Shown: positions 25,996 through 35,134, counted from the stretch's first letter. The stretch is 64,000 nt of DNA from Pseudomonas sp. sp1636 (GCF_030376615.1 NZ_JARRAB010000007.1:62001-126000); one strand, 5' to 3'. A program made the numbers and translations. The notes: generated by a model not told the origin, from the letters alone.

Positions 25996-26292
25996 TCAGG
26001 CGGGGCGAACGGTCAGCCCGAGCGCTGCTGGCAGTTGCTGCGGCTGTTTGATGCGCACGCGTTTTTGCCGGCTTTGCTGGCCGCTTTCCAGGCTGACCTG
26101 GCTCTTGCCGACGGCAAAGGCGGCGGCGAGAAAGGCCAGCAACTTGGCGTTGGCCTTGCCGTCGACTGGCGGGGCGGTGAGGCGAATCTTCAACCGCTCG
26201 CCGTGCAGCCCGGCGAACTCGTCGCAACTGGCTTTGGGCTGCAGGTGGCAATCGAGGATCAGATCCGCGCCGTCCCAGCGATAGAAACTCAT
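25996..26292 (-). CDS. DUF167 family protein (YggU-like)
   Basis: A 98-residue protein with the family core GERLKIRLTAPPVDGKANAKLLAFLA followed by VSLESGQQSRQKRVRI. Function unknown; it is widespread next to yggT and proC, as here. It starts 13 bases after yggT. Confidence 0.92.
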   Translation of the reverse strand: MSFYRWDGADLILDCHLQPKASCDEFAGLHGERLKIRLTAPPVDGKANAKLLAFLAAAFAVGKSQVSLESGQQSRQKRVRIKQPQQLPAALGLTVRPA

Positions 26293-26305
26293 CGGCTTCT
26301 CGGGG

Positions 26306-26896
26306 TCAGACCGCCATGCTGAGGCCCTTGAACATGCCGGTCATCACCGCCAGGTTGCGGATCACCAGCATGTCGATCAGGTTGAGGGCGAGAAAGGCGA
26401 AGATCGGCGACAGATCCAGCCCGCCCAGGCTCGGCAGAATGCGCCGGATCGGCGCCAGCAGCGGTTCGCAGATCTGATTGATCAATTCGGCCGCCGGGTT
26501 GTGGCTGCCCTGGGCGACCCAGGACAGGATCACGCTGATGATCAGGGCGAAGAAGAACACCTTGATGAACAGGGCGGTGACGCCAATGATCGACCAGATC
26601 AGCAGTTGCAGCGGGTTGTCCAGGCCATAGCCCATCAGCAGCAGGACCAGGGCCATGAGCACCAGTTGCACCAGGATCGCCAGCACCAGCGAAGCCAGGT
26701 CGAGGCCGGCGAAACTGGGAATGACCTTGCGCAAGGGTTTGAGCAGCGGGTGGGTGGCGCGCACGATGAACTGGCTGAGCGGGTTGTAGAAGTCGGCCCG
26801 CACCAGTTGCAGGATGAAGCGCAGCAGCACGATCAGCAGGTACAGGCTGCCGATGGTTTGCAGGATATACACCGCTGCGGTACTCAGTCCGATCAT
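26306..26896 (-). CDS. YggT family membrane protein
   Basis: A 196-residue inner-membrane protein made of two YggT repeats: SQFIVRATHPLLKPLRKVIPS near residue 40 and ELINQICEPLLAPIRRILPS near residue 140. Each repeat is flanked by hydrophobic helices. A good AAGGAG precedes ATG 26896. The family has been linked to membrane integrity and osmotic or potassium stress, but its role here is not shown. Confidence 0.93.
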   Translation of the reverse strand: MIGLSTAAVYILQTIGSLYLLIVLLRFILQLVRADFYNPLSQFIVRATHPLLKPLRKVIPSFAGLDLASLVLAILVQLVLMALVLLLMGYGLDNPLQLLIWSIIGVTALFIKVFFFALIISVILSWVAQGSHNPAAELINQICEPLLAPIRRILPSLGGLDLSPIFAFLALNLIDMLVIRNLAVMTGMFKGLSMAV

Positions 26897-26938
26897 GATT
26901 GACTCCTTGTTGGTCCAGCTGTTTGTGGGCCAGATTGT

Positions 26939-27757
26939 TTAGCGACCGAGCTGCTCGGCCAGTTGCGCCGAGCGCTGGGCGGCGGCATTCAGTGCCTGTT
27001 CGACCAGGGCTTCGAAGCCGCCGGCCTGGAAGGTCTTGATTGCCGCTTCGGTGGTGCCGGCCGGCGAGGTGACGCGACGGCGCAATTCGCTGGCATCGAC
27101 GTCGCTGGCCACCGCCATGCGTGCCGCGCCCAGCGCCGTGTGCAGGGTCAGTTGAGCGGCGGTGTCGCGCGGCAGGCCGAGTTTTTCGCCGGCAGCCGTC
27201 ATGGCCTCCATCAGCAGGAAGAAATACGCCGGGCCGCTGCCGGAAACGGCGGTGACCGCATCGATCAGTTGCTCTTCGTCCAGCCACAGGGCCAGGCCAA
27301 CCGCGCCCAGCAGCTGTTCGGCTTGCTGGCGCTGTTGCGCCGAAACCAGGTTGTTGGCATACAGGCCGCTGACGCCCTGGCGCAGCAGCGCCGGGGTATT
27401 GGGCATGCAGCGCACTATCGCGCGGGCGCCGAGCCAGTGTTCCAGGCTGGCGCAGCTGATGCCGGCGGCGATGGATACGACCAACTGACCCGCGTCGAGA
27501 TGGGCGGCCAGATCCAGGCAGACGTCTTTGATCACTTGCGGTTTGACGGCGAGGACGATCAGGTCGCAGCCCTGAATCGCCTCGGCGTTGCTGGCGAAGG
27601 CGTGGATGCCGTGTTCGGCGCTGATTTTGGCGCGTTGTTCGGCGCCATGGTCGCTGGCGCGAATGCTGCTGGCGTCGACGCCTTGGGCGCGCAGCCCGCC
27701 GATCAGGCTAGCGGCCATATTACCGGCGCCGATAAACGCAATGCGGGGGGAGGTCAT
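26939..27757 (-). CDS. proC: Pyrroline-5-carboxylate reductase ProC
   Basis: Last step of proline synthesis. It has 272 residues: N-terminal NAD(P)-binding IAFIGAGNMAASLIGGL, then IVLAVKPQ, RCMPNTPALLRQGVSG, and the C-terminal signature VTAVSGSGPAYFFLLMEA with the RVTSPAGTTEAAI block. It lies between yggS and yggT, the usual order. Confidence 0.97.
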   Translation of the reverse strand: MTSPRIAFIGAGNMAASLIGGLRAQGVDASSIRASDHGAEQRAKISAEHGIHAFASNAEAIQGCDLIVLAVKPQVIKDVCLDLAAHLDAGQLVVSIAAGISCASLEHWLGARAIVRCMPNTPALLRQGVSGLYANNLVSAQQRQQAEQLLGAVGLALWLDEEQLIDAVTAVSGSGPAYFFLLMEAMTAAGEKLGLPRDTAAQLTLHTALGAARMAVASDVDASELRRRVTSPAGTTEAAIKTFQAGGFEALVEQALNAAAQRSAQLAEQLGR

Positions 27758-27790
27758 AGCGGGTTTCCTTTAATGAGTCGGGGCTGGCGG

Positions 27791-28471
27791 CTAGGCATAG
27801 TCGCGGGCACCAAACAGAGCGGTACCGATGCGCACCCAGGTCGCGCCTTCGGCAATGGCGGCTTCCAGGTCATGGCTCATGCCCATGGACAGGGTATCGA
27901 GGTTCAGGTTCAGCTTGCTTTGCAGTTCTGCCAAGCGGGCAAAGGCGGCCTGTTGCGTGGCGCGGTCTTCGCTGGGTTGGGGAATGGCCATCAATCCACG
28001 CAGCTTGAGGTTGGGCAGTTGTGTCACCGCCTGGGCCAATACCGGCAATTGTTCGGGGTTGCAGCCGGATTTGCTGGCCTCGCCACTGACATTCACCTGC
28101 AGGCAGATATTCAGCGCCGGCAAGTGCGGCGGGCGTTGCGCGGACAGGCGCTCGGCGACTTTCAGGCGATCCACCGAATGCACCCAGTCGAAATGCTCGG
28201 CGATGGCCCGGGTCTTGTTCGATTGAATGGGGCCGATGAAATGCCAAATCAATGGCAGGTCGCGCAACTCGAGTTGTTTTTCCAGTGCTTCCTGCAGGTA
28301 GTTTTCGCCGAAATCGTGCAGTCCGGCAGCATGGGCCTGGCGGATTGCCGCTGCGGGTTTGGTTTTGCTCACTGCGAGCAGGCCAATCGTTGCACAATCT
28401 CGCTGCGAGGCTTGCGCCGCCTCACGGATGCGCGCGCCGACCTTTGCAATATTCTCTGCTATCGTGGACAT
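27791..28471 (-). CDS. yggS: PLP homeostasis protein YggS
   Basis: A 226-residue PLP-binding protein of the YggS/PROSC/YBL036c family, involved in vitamin B6 balance. The PLP lysine lies in LLAVSKTKPAAAIRQA. Further family blocks are FGENYLQEALEK, WHFIGPIQSNKTR, LRGLMAIPQP and SMGMSHDLEAAIAEGATWVRIGTALFG. It is divergent from pilT across 54 bases. Confidence 0.96.
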   Translation of the reverse strand: MSTIAENIAKVGARIREAAQASQRDCATIGLLAVSKTKPAAAIRQAHAAGLHDFGENYLQEALEKQLELRDLPLIWHFIGPIQSNKTRAIAEHFDWVHSVDRLKVAERLSAQRPPHLPALNICLQVNVSGEASKSGCNPEQLPVLAQAVTQLPNLKLRGLMAIPQPSEDRATQQAAFARLAELQSKLNLNLDTLSMGMSHDLEAAIAEGATWVRIGTALFGARDYA

Positions 28472-28525
28472 TACTTGCGCCAGCCGCCTAGGGTTTGCGG
28501 CATTCTACCGTCATTAGGGAGTTCC

Positions 28526-29560
28526 ATGGATATCACTGAGCTGCTTGCCTTCAGCGCTAAGCAAGGCGCGTCGGATCTGCATCTCTCTGCTGGTCTGCCG
28601 CCGATGATTCGGGTCGACGGCGATGTGCGCCGAATCAATTTGCCGGCCCTGGATCACAAGCAGGTGCATGCACTGATCTACGACATCATGAACGACAAAC
28701 AGCGCAAGGATTTCGAGGAGTTCCTCGAAACCGACTTCTCCTTCGAAGTGCCGGGTGTCGCGCGTTTCCGGGTCAACGCCTTCAACCAGAACCGGGGTGC
28801 CGGCGCGGTGTTCCGCACCATTCCGTCCAAGGTGCTGACCATGGAAGACTTAGGGATGGGCGAGGTGTTTCGCAAGATCACCGACGTGCCGCGCGGTCTG
28901 GTGCTGGTCACCGGGCCGACCGGTTCGGGCAAGTCGACCACCCTGGCGGCGATGCTCGATTACCTCAACGGCAGCAAATACCAGCACATCCTGACCATCG
29001 AAGACCCGATCGAGTTCGTTCACGAATCGAAGAAGTGCCTGGTCAACCAGCGTGAAGTGCACCGCGACACCCTGGGCTTCTCCGAAGCCTTGCGCTCGGC
29101 GCTGCGCGAAGACCCGGACATCATTCTGGTCGGCGAAATGCGCGACCTGGAAACCATTCGCCTGGCGTTGACCGCCGCGGAAACCGGCCACCTGGTGTTC
29201 GGCACGCTGCACACCACCTCGGCGGCCAAGACCATCGACCGGGTGGTCGATGTGTTCCCCGCCGAAGAAAAATCCATGGTGCGCTCGATGCTGTCGGAAT
29301 CCTTGCAGGCGGTGATCTCGCAGACCCTGCTGAAGAAGGTCGGCGGCGGTCGGGTGGCCGCCCATGAAATCATGATCGGCACCCCGGCGATCCGTAACCT
29401 GATCCGCGAGGACAAGGTGGCGCAGATGTATTCGTCGATCCAGACCGGCGGTTCGCTGGGCATGCAGACCCTGGATGCCTGCCTGAAAACCCTGGTATCC
29501 AAAGGGCTGGTGACCCGCGAAAGCGCGCGGGAAAAATCCAAGACCCCGGAAAACTTCTAG
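28526..29560 (+). CDS. pilT: Type IV pilus retraction ATPase PilT
   Basis: Hexameric cytoplasmic ATPase that powers pilus retraction and twitching. It has 344 residues from ATG 28526 (MDITELLAFSAKQG), the same length as in P. aeruginosa. Walker A GPTGSGKSTT is near residue 131, followed by an Asp box, Walker B DPDIILVGEMRD, the His box HLVFGTLHTTSA, and the retraction motif AIRNLIRED near residue 290. The TAG stop is also the first three bases of the repeat element at 29558. Confidence 0.99.
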   Translation: MDITELLAFSAKQGASDLHLSAGLPPMIRVDGDVRRINLPALDHKQVHALIYDIMNDKQRKDFEEFLETDFSFEVPGVARFRVNAFNQNRGAGAVFRTIPSKVLTMEDLGMGEVFRKITDVPRGLVLVTGPTGSGKSTTLAAMLDYLNGSKYQHILTIEDPIEFVHESKKCLVNQREVHRDTLGFSEALRSALREDPDIILVGEMRDLETIRLALTAAETGHLVFGTLHTTSAAKTIDRVVDVFPAEEKSMVRSMLSESLQAVISQTLLKKVGGGRVAAHEIMIGTPAIRNLIREDKVAQMYSSIQTGGSLGMQTLDACLKTLVSKGLVTRESAREKSKTPENF

Positions 29561-29761
29561 CAGGCCGTTGAAAAATGTAGGCGAGGCAGCCAAGACAAGG
29601 CAAAAATGGCCGCAACGTAGCGCAGCGGAGTAACAGCCACAGGCTGGCCCGCAGGGCGAGCGAAGCGAGTCAAAAGCGGAGTTTACGTGTTGTAAATGAG
29701 CATTTTGAGGCCATTTTTAACGCAGTATTGGCAACGTAGGTAGTTTTTCAACAGTCTGCTA
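29558..29761 (+). repeat. Structured inverted-repeat element, copy 2 (204 bp, long form)
   Basis: The ends are TAGCAGGCCGTTGAAAAA and the complement of TAGCAGACTGTTGAAAAA. Paired segments are GCCAA/TTGGC and ATGGCC/GGCCAT, with the TTTAC/GTAAA core and TGAGCATT. A 60-base insert with its own CAGCC/GGCTG hairpin sits between the outer arm and the core, similar to the one in copy 4. The element begins inside the pilT stop codon and ends 111 bases before pilU. Confidence 0.93.
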
Positions 29762-29872
29762 ATCCGTATCTGGCCAGCCGCAAGGTTGGCCAAGACCCAG
29801 ACCGCTGGCGAGACACGCGCCCCGGCAACTGGTGGTTGGCTAAGCGCGTGACAGTGATGGGCGAGATAACGC

Positions 29873-31018
29873 ATGGAATTCGAAAAACTGCTGCGCCTGA
29901 TGGTGGAAAAGGGCGGCTCTGACCTGTTTATCACTGCCGGCGTACCGCCATCGATGAAGGTCAACGGCAAGATCATGCCGGTGACCAAGACCCCTATGTC
30001 CCCCGAGCAAACCCGGGAAACCGTGCACTCGGTGATGAACGAGCAGCAGCGCCGCGACTTCGCCGAGAGTCACGAATGCAACTTCGCCATCAGCGCCCGT
30101 GGTATCGGCCGCTTCCGCGTCAGTGCCTTCTACCAGCGCAACCTGGCCGGCATGGTGCTGCGCCGGATCGAGACCAACATCCCGACTCTGGATGACCTCA
30201 AGCTGCCGGAGGTGCTCAAGAAACTGGCGCTGACCAAGCGTGGCCTGGTGCTGTTCGTCGGCGCCACCGGTACCGGCAAGTCGACCTCGCTGGCGGCGAT
30301 GATCGGTTACCGCAACAAGAACAGCAGCGGCCACATCATCTCCATCGAGGATCCGATCGAATACATCCACCAGCACCAGAACTGTATCGTCACCCAGCGC
30401 GAGGTCGGCATCGACACCGAGTCCTTCGAGGTGGCGCTGAAGAACACCTTGCGCCAGGCGCCGGACGTGATCCTGATCGGTGAGGTGCGCACCCGCGAGA
30501 CCATGGATCACGCCGTGGCCTTCGCCGAAACCGGTCACCTGTGTCTGGCCACGCTGCACGCCAACAACGCCAACCAGGCGCTGGATCGGATCATCAACTT
30601 CTTCCCGGCCGATCGGCAGAATCAGGTGTGGATGGATCTGTCGCTCAACCTCAAGGCCATCGTCGCCCAGCAGTTGATTCCCACTCCGGACGGCAAGGGC
30701 CGCCGCGCGGTGATCGAAGTGCTGATCAACACCCCGCTGGCGGCCGACCTGATTCGCAAGGGCGATGTGCACGAGCTCAAAGCCTTGATGAAGCGCTCCA
30801 CCGAACTGGGCATGCAGACCTTCGACCAGGCGCTGTACAGCCTTTACAGTCAGGGCGAAATCACCTACGAGGACGCACTGTTGTACGCCGACTCGGCGAA
30901 CGACCTGCGCCTGATGATCAAGCTCGGTTCGGAAGCCGACAGCGACCACCTGGCCCACCTCAGCGATGGCCTGTCACTGGAAATCACTCCGGAAGACCCG
31001 GGGCGGAGTTTCCGCTGA
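29873..31018 (+). CDS. pilU: Type IV pilus accessory retraction ATPase PilU
   Basis: PilT paralogue that supports high-force retraction together with PilT. It has 381 residues. Walker A is GATGTGKSTS, Walker B DVILIGEVRTRET and the His box HLCLATLHANNANQ. In the place of the PilT AIRNLIRE motif it has TPLAADLIRKGD, as expected of PilU. It is 312 bases downstream of pilT, with a structured repeat between them, and is followed by an intrinsic terminator. Confidence 0.98.
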   Translation: MEFEKLLRLMVEKGGSDLFITAGVPPSMKVNGKIMPVTKTPMSPEQTRETVHSVMNEQQRRDFAESHECNFAISARGIGRFRVSAFYQRNLAGMVLRRIETNIPTLDDLKLPEVLKKLALTKRGLVLFVGATGTGKSTSLAAMIGYRNKNSSGHIISIEDPIEYIHQHQNCIVTQREVGIDTESFEVALKNTLRQAPDVILIGEVRTRETMDHAVAFAETGHLCLATLHANNANQALDRIINFFPADRQNQVWMDLSLNLKAIVAQQLIPTPDGKGRRAVIEVLINTPLAADLIRKGDVHELKALMKRSTELGMQTFDQALYSLYSQGEITYEDALLYADSANDLRLMIKLGSEADSDHLAHLSDGLSLEITPEDPGRSFR

Positions 31019-31037
31019 ACCAGAGTGGTGCAACTCT

Positions 31038-31058
31038 GCCCGCGTTCGCGGGCTTTTT
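31038..31058 (+). terminator. Intrinsic terminator of pilU
   Basis: GCCCGC (31038-31043), loop GTTC, GCGGGC (31048-31053), then TTTTT at 31054-31058. It lies 20 bases after the pilU stop. Confidence 0.9.
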
Positions 31059-31126
31059 ATCGGGCGGTAAACCTTGCGCGGTCTTGCCGATCCCATGCGC
31101 ATCGGCCCGCGCTGCAGGAGCAAGGT

Positions 31127-31528
31127 ATGGACGTAAGCAAGGACACCCACAGCAAGGTCATCGGTTATCTGCTGTGGATCTTCGGTTTTCTCGGTGCCCA
31201 CCGCTTCTATTACGGCAAGCCGGTGAGCGGAACCCTCTGGTTTTTCACCCTCGGCTTGCTGTTTATCGGCTGGATCATCGACCTGTTCCTGATCCCGGCA
31301 ATGGATCGCGAGGCCGACCTGCGCTTCACCGCCGGCGACACCGATTACAATGTCGCCTGGATTCTGCTGACCTTTCTCGGCGTTTTTGGCGTGCACCGCA
31401 TGTACCAGGGCAAGTGGATCAGCGGGATCCTCTATCTGTTTACCGGCGGCCTGTTCCTGATTGGCGTGCTCTACGACTTCTGGACCTTGAACGAACAGAT
31501 ATCGATCAAGAATGCCGCCCGCGAATAA
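31127..31528 (+). CDS. TM2 domain-containing membrane protein
   Basis: A 133-residue protein from ATG 31127, with AGGAG upstream; the open frame continues upstream through the pilU terminator but that part is not credible. It contains two TM2 modules: LLWIFGFLGAHRFYYGKPVSG, then a second LTFLGVFGVHRMYQGKWISG, each followed by a hydrophobic helix. The duplicated module suggests an internal duplication. Function unknown. Confidence 0.87.
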   Translation: MDVSKDTHSKVIGYLLWIFGFLGAHRFYYGKPVSGTLWFFTLGLLFIGWIIDLFLIPAMDREADLRFTAGDTDYNVAWILLTFLGVFGVHRMYQGKWISGILYLFTGGLFLIGVLYDFWTLNEQISIKNAARE

Positions 31529-31579
31529 GTGGCCAGGGCAGGGCCATGTCCAGCCGCAGAATCATCTGCCCGCGCGTAG

Positions 31580-31603
31580 GGCGTACTCGCGAAGCAGTAC
31601 GCC
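31580..31603. repeat. Intergenic palindrome of the GTAGGG type
   Basis: GGCGTACT (31580-31587), 8-base loop, AGTACGCC (31596-31603), preceded by CGTAGG. It lies between the convergent TM2 and pyrC' genes, where it could end transcription. The wording resembles the palindromes at 54036 and 61813. Confidence 0.6.
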
Positions 31604-31692
31604 ATTGCCCTTGCGGAGTCGCGGCGCACTGTTCGCTTCGCGCCTGGGCGGCCGCTGTCCCGATCCGCCCTATTCGATGCCTCGTTGTCGGA

Positions 31693-32964
31693 TCACGCCT
31701 GGTAGCTGATCCGTCCGTCGACCAAGGTGTAGCGCACCGCACCGGGCAGGCAATGGCCGATAAACGGGCAGTTGGCACCTTTGGAATACCAGCTTTCCCC
31801 GGCCAGGGTCGAGGCCTGCGGGTCGAACAGCAGCAGGTCGGCCGCTGCACCCACGTGCAGGCGCCCGGCGGGCAGGCGTAGGGCCTGAGCCGGACCGCTG
31901 GACAGGCGGGCGAGCAGGGTCGGCAGGTCGAGCAGGCCGTCTTCCACCAGACTCATGGCCAGCGGTAGCAGCAGTTGCACGCTGCTGATGCCCGCTTCGG
32001 TGGCACCGAACGGCGCCAGCTTGGCGTCGCGTTCGTGGGGTTGGTGGTGGCTGGCGATGGCCGAGATCACCCCGCTTTTCACCGCTTCGCGCAGGCCGTC
32101 GCGGTCGGCGCGTGAGCGCAGTGGCGGCTGTACGTGGTAGAGGCTGGAGAAGTCGCTCAAGGCCTCGTCGGTGAGAATCAGTTGATACAGCGCCACATCC
32201 GCCGTCACCGGCAGGCCGCGGGCCTGGGCCTCGGCGATCAGCTGGGCGCCGCGGGCACTGGTCAGCTGGCTGAAGTGGGCGCGCACGCCGCTTTGTTCGA
32301 CCAGCAGCAGGTCGCGGGCCAGGGCCACGGTCTCGGCGGTTTCCGGGATGCCGGCCAGGCCGAGGAAGCTGGCGGTGGCGCCTTCGTGGGCCAGGCCGCC
32401 TTCGGCCAGGTCGTGATCCTGGGAGTGGAAGATCACCGTCAGGTCGAAGGTGGCGGCGTATTCCAGGGCACGGCGCAGGGTGCGGGTGTTGCGGAAGCTG
32501 TCCAGGCCATTGCCGAAGGCCACGCAACCGGCGTCGCGCAGGGCCACCAGCTCGGCCAACTGTTCGCCGTCCAGGCCTTTGCTCAGGGCGCCTATGGGGA
32601 AGACCTTGGTGTGGCCGGCCTCGCGGGCACGGTCGAGGATCAGTTCGGCCACCGCCGGGGTGTCCAGCACCGGCTTGGTAAAGGGCGGGCAGCACAGGCT
32701 GGTGACGCCGCCGGCGGCGGCGGCCAGGGTTTCGCTGGCGATGCTGCCCTTGCGGCTGTAACCGGGTTCGCGCAGGGCGACGGACAGGTCGACCAGGCCG
32801 GGCGCGGCCACCAGGCCCTGGGCGTTGATGATTTTCTCCGCGACGAAACCGGCCGGGGTCTGGCCGATGGCGATGATCTTGCCGGCATCGATAAAGAGGT
32901 CGCTGACCTGGTCGAGGCCATTGCTCGGGTCGATCACGCGGGCCCCGAGGATTGCGCTACGCAT
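31693..32964 (-). CDS. pyrC': Inactive dihydroorotase homologue PyrC' (aspartate transcarbamoylase subunit)
   Basis: A 423-residue dihydroorotase-like protein. In Pseudomonas this subunit binds PyrB in a large ATCase complex and has no dihydroorotase activity. The sequence agrees: the metal-binding HxH expected in D-x-HxH-LREP is replaced, and the segment reads DLSVALREPG. The late DHAPH-like segment reads SHHQPHE. The open frame runs on upstream through pyrB, but ATG 32964 overlaps the pyrB stop by one base (TGATG) and is clearly the start. Confidence 0.95.
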   Translation of the reverse strand: MRSAILGARVIDPSNGLDQVSDLFIDAGKIIAIGQTPAGFVAEKIINAQGLVAAPGLVDLSVALREPGYSRKGSIASETLAAAAGGVTSLCCPPFTKPVLDTPAVAELILDRAREAGHTKVFPIGALSKGLDGEQLAELVALRDAGCVAFGNGLDSFRNTRTLRRALEYAATFDLTVIFHSQDHDLAEGGLAHEGATASFLGLAGIPETAETVALARDLLLVEQSGVRAHFSQLTSARGAQLIAEAQARGLPVTADVALYQLILTDEALSDFSSLYHVQPPLRSRADRDGLREAVKSGVISAIASHHQPHERDAKLAPFGATEAGISSVQLLLPLAMSLVEDGLLDLPTLLARLSSGPAQALRLPAGRLHVGAAADLLLFDPQASTLAGESWYSKGANCPFIGHCLPGAVRYTLVDGRISYQA

Positions 32965-33974
32965 CAGTTGGACTCCTCGGCTTCCTGGTTGAGTTGGCGC
33001 TGGGCATTCTGCCCGCTCATGGCCATGGACAGCACGGCCATGCGTACGGCGATGCCGTAGGTTACCTGGTTGAGAATCACCGATTGCGGGCCATCGGCCA
33101 CCGCCGACTCGATTTCCACGCCGCGGTTGATCGGCCCCGGGTGCATCACCAGGGCATCCGGTTTGGCCAGGGCCAGGCGCCGCTCGGTCAGGCCGAACAG
33201 GCGAAAGAATTCGCCCTCGCTGGGCAGTAGGCCGCCAGTCATGCGTTCGCGCTGCAGGCGCAGCATGATCACCACGTCGACGTCCTTGAGGCCGGCAGCC
33301 ATGTCGCTGTAAACGCTCACGCCGTATTGCTCGATGCCGACCGGCAACAGGGTCTTGGGTGCGATCACGCGGATGTCCGGGCAGCCCAGGGTCTTGAGTG
33401 CCAGCATGTTCGAGCGGGCCACCCGCGAGTGCAGGATATCGCCGACGATCGCCACCGAAAGGTTCTCGAAGCCACCCTTGTGTCGGCGGATGGTCAGCAT
33501 GTCGAGCATGCCCTGGGTCGGGTGGGCGTGACGGCCATCGCCACCGTTGATGATCGCCAGATTCGGGCAGACGTGTTCGGCGATGAAATGCGCGGCGCCC
33601 GAATCGGCGTGGCGTACCACGAAGATGTCGGCGGCCATGGCTTCGAGGTTGCGCAAGGTGTCGAACAGGGTTTCGCCCTTGCTGGTCGAGGAGGTCGAGA
33701 CATTCAGGGTGATGACGTCGGCGGACAGCCGTTGGGCGGCCAGCTCGAAGGTGGTGCGGGTGCGCGTGGAGTTTTCGAAGAACACGTTGCACACGGTCTT
33801 GCCGCGTAGCAGCGGGACTTTCTTCACCGCCCGGGCGCCGACTTCGAGGAAGGAGTCGGCGGTGTCGAGGATTTCCGTCAGCAGTTCGCGGGGCAGACCG
33901 TCGAGGGTAAGGAAGTGGCGCAGCTGACCTTGGTCATTCAGCTGCAGCGGGCGCTTGGCATCCATGGGGATCAT
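32964..33974 (-). CDS. pyrB: Aspartate carbamoyltransferase catalytic subunit PyrB
   Basis: Catalyses carbamoyl phosphate plus aspartate to carbamoylaspartate. It has 336 residues from ATG 33974 ([16 protein letters not shown]), aligned with other Pseudomonas PyrB. ATG 33983, which overlaps the pyrR stop as ATGA, would add MTA and is equally possible. The carbamoyl-phosphate loop [16 protein letters not shown], the SSTSKGET loop and [11 protein letters not shown] are intact. The N-terminal extension of about 15 residues is typical of the Pseudomonas class that assembles with PyrC'. Confidence 0.97.
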   Translation of the reverse strand: MIPMDAKRPLQLNDQGQLRHFLTLDGLPRELLTEILDTADSFLEVGARAVKKVPLLRGKTVCNVFFENSTRTRTTFELAAQRLSADVITLNVSTSSTSKGETLFDTLRNLEAMAADIFVVRHADSGAAHFIAEHVCPNLAIINGGDGRHAHPTQGMLDMLTIRRHKGGFENLSVAIVGDILHSRVARSNMLALKTLGCPDIRVIAPKTLLPVGIEQYGVSVYSDMAAGLKDVDVVIMLRLQRERMTGGLLPSEGEFFRLFGLTERRLALAKPDALVMHPGPINRGVEIESAVADGPQSVILNQVTYGIAVRMAVLSMAMSGQNAQRQLNQEAEESN

Positions 33975-33979
33975 CGCGG

Positions 33980-34492
33980 TCATTCTCGGTTGGCCAACAT
34001 CTGGAGTTCGAGGGTCAGCGGCGTGGGGCCGGACAATTTTACCCGCTGATCGGCTGCCAGCGACAGGCTGGCGCCGACCACGTCGGGGTGGATCGGCAGC
34101 TCGCGGGCATTCAGGTCGAGCAGACAGACCAGGGTCACGCTGGCCGGGCGGCCGTAGTCGAACAGTTCGTTGAGGGCGGCGCGGATGGTACGGCCGCTCA
34201 TCAGCACGTCGTCGATCAGCACCAGGTGCTGGCCTTCGACCTCGAACGGCAGTTCGGACGGCTGTACCTGCGGGTGCAGGCCATTCTGGGTGAAGTCGTC
34301 GCGGTAAAAGGAGACGTCGAGGATGCCCAGGGGCGCCGGATCGCCCAGGGCCTCCAGCAACGCCTGGGCGACCCACACGCCGCCCGTGCGGACGCCGATA
34401 AAGCGTGGCTCGCGGATCTGCCGCCGATTGAGCTGGCTGATCAGTGCCGCGGCCATTTGCGGCAGCAATTCGGCGGGGTTGGGTAAGCTCAT
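33980..34492 (-). CDS. pyrR: PyrR bifunctional regulator/uracil phosphoribosyltransferase homologue
   Basis: A 170-residue PRTase-fold protein. The PRPP-binding loop [16 protein letters not shown] and the hood segment FYRDDFTQ are present. The start is ATG 34492 ([10 protein letters not shown]), with GGAG upstream; reading-frame sequence upstream belongs to the repeat element. In Gram-negatives PyrR is implicated in pyr gene control and not in the Bacillus-type attenuation. It is the first gene of pyrR-pyrB-pyrC'. The leader holds repeat copy 3, 22 bases upstream. Confidence 0.95.
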   Translation of the reverse strand: MSLPNPAELLPQMAAALISQLNRRQIREPRFIGVRTGGVWVAQALLEALGDPAPLGILDVSFYRDDFTQNGLHPQVQPSELPFEVEGQHLVLIDDVLMSGRTIRAALNELFDYGRPASVTLVCLLDLNARELPIHPDVVGASLSLAADQRVKLSGPTPLTLELQMLANRE

Positions 34493-34513
34493 GGCAACAC
34501 TCCAGATGTAAGT

Positions 34514-34713
34514 AAAACAGCCCCTGAAAACGTAGGCGAGGCAGCCGAGACAAGGCAAAAACAGGCGAGGAAGCGCAGTTTACGTGTTGTAAATGAGCAT
34601 TGCTCGCTTCGCTCGTCCTCCGGGCCGCGCTAAAGCGCGTCAGCAGCTAGCTCCTTTCCGAGCCTGTTTTTAACGCAGTATCGGCAACGCAGGTCGTTTT
34701 CAGGGGCTGTTTT
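34514..34713 (-). repeat. Structured inverted-repeat element, copy 3 (200 bp), between ruvX and pyrR
   Basis: The terminal repeats are a perfect 19 bp: AAAACAGCCCCTGAAAACG and its complement at 34695-34713. They differ from the other copies, but both ends changed together. Inner pairs are GCCGA/TCGGC and ACAGGC/GCCTGT, with the TTTAC/GTAAA core. An extra segment with GCTCGCTTCGCTCG and CGCGCTAAAGCGCG hairpins follows the core. The right end encodes the last residues (NSP) and TGA stop of ruvX. The element lies in the transcribed path from ruvX to pyrR; the core reads as in the other copies on the plus strand. Confidence 0.9.
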
Positions 34714-35134
34714 CTTCTAACCAGCCTTGTAGCAGCAGTGCTGCGGCCAGGGCATCGACCGGGCGTTCGCGATAGCCACCGCTCTGCCCTTGTTGCAGGC
34801 GCTGGCCCTTGGCGGCATAGGTGGTCAGGCGTTCGTCGTGGGTGTGCACCGGCAGGTTGAAGCGGCCATTGAGGCGGCGGGCGAATTTCTCCGCCCGCTC
34901 GCTCATCTCGCTCGGGGTGCCGTCCATGTTCAGCGGCAGGCCGACGACTATGGCGTCCGGCTGCCACTCCTTGATAAGGGCTTCGACCTTGTGCCAGTCC
35001 GGCACGCCATTCTGTGCTTTCAAGATGCACAGTTCGCGAGCCTGGCCGGTGATCGTCTGGCCAACCGCAACGCCTATCTGCTTGCTGCCGTAATCGAAAC
35101 CCAGTAACAGGCGCAGCGGTTTGGTTTCGCTCAT
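34700..35134 (-). CDS. ruvX: Holliday junction resolvase-like RuvX (YqgF)
   Basis: A 144-residue RNase H-fold protein, annotated as a putative Holliday junction resolvase and implicated in pre-16S rRNA 5' end maturation. The motifs are LLLGFDYGSKQIGVAVGQ, IVVGLPLNMDGTPSEM and THDERLTTYAA. It overlaps algH by one base. The last residues and the stop lie within the terminal repeat of element copy 3. Confidence 0.95.
   Translation of the reverse strand: MSETKPLRLLLGFDYGSKQIGVAVGQTITGQARELCILKAQNGVPDWHKVEALIKEWQPDAIVVGLPLNMDGTPSEMSERAEKFARRLNGRFNLPVHTHDERLTTYAAKGQRLQQGQSGGYRERPVDALAAALLLQGWLEENSP

Noticed and set aside
27588..28525. N-terminal extension of PilT running back through proC and yggS
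   Set aside because: The frame is merely open. ATG 28526 gives the exact family start MDITELLAF and length 344.
31693..33792. A 699-residue fusion of PyrC' with upstream sequence
   Set aside because: The upstream part is pyrB read in the wrong frame; the TGATG overlap at 32964 marks the real PyrC' start.
34514..34713. Repeat copy 3 as part of an extended PyrR reading frame beginning at 34558
   Set aside because: The extension is translated repeat sequence ([13 protein letters not shown], seen also from other copies). PyrR proper starts at 34492.
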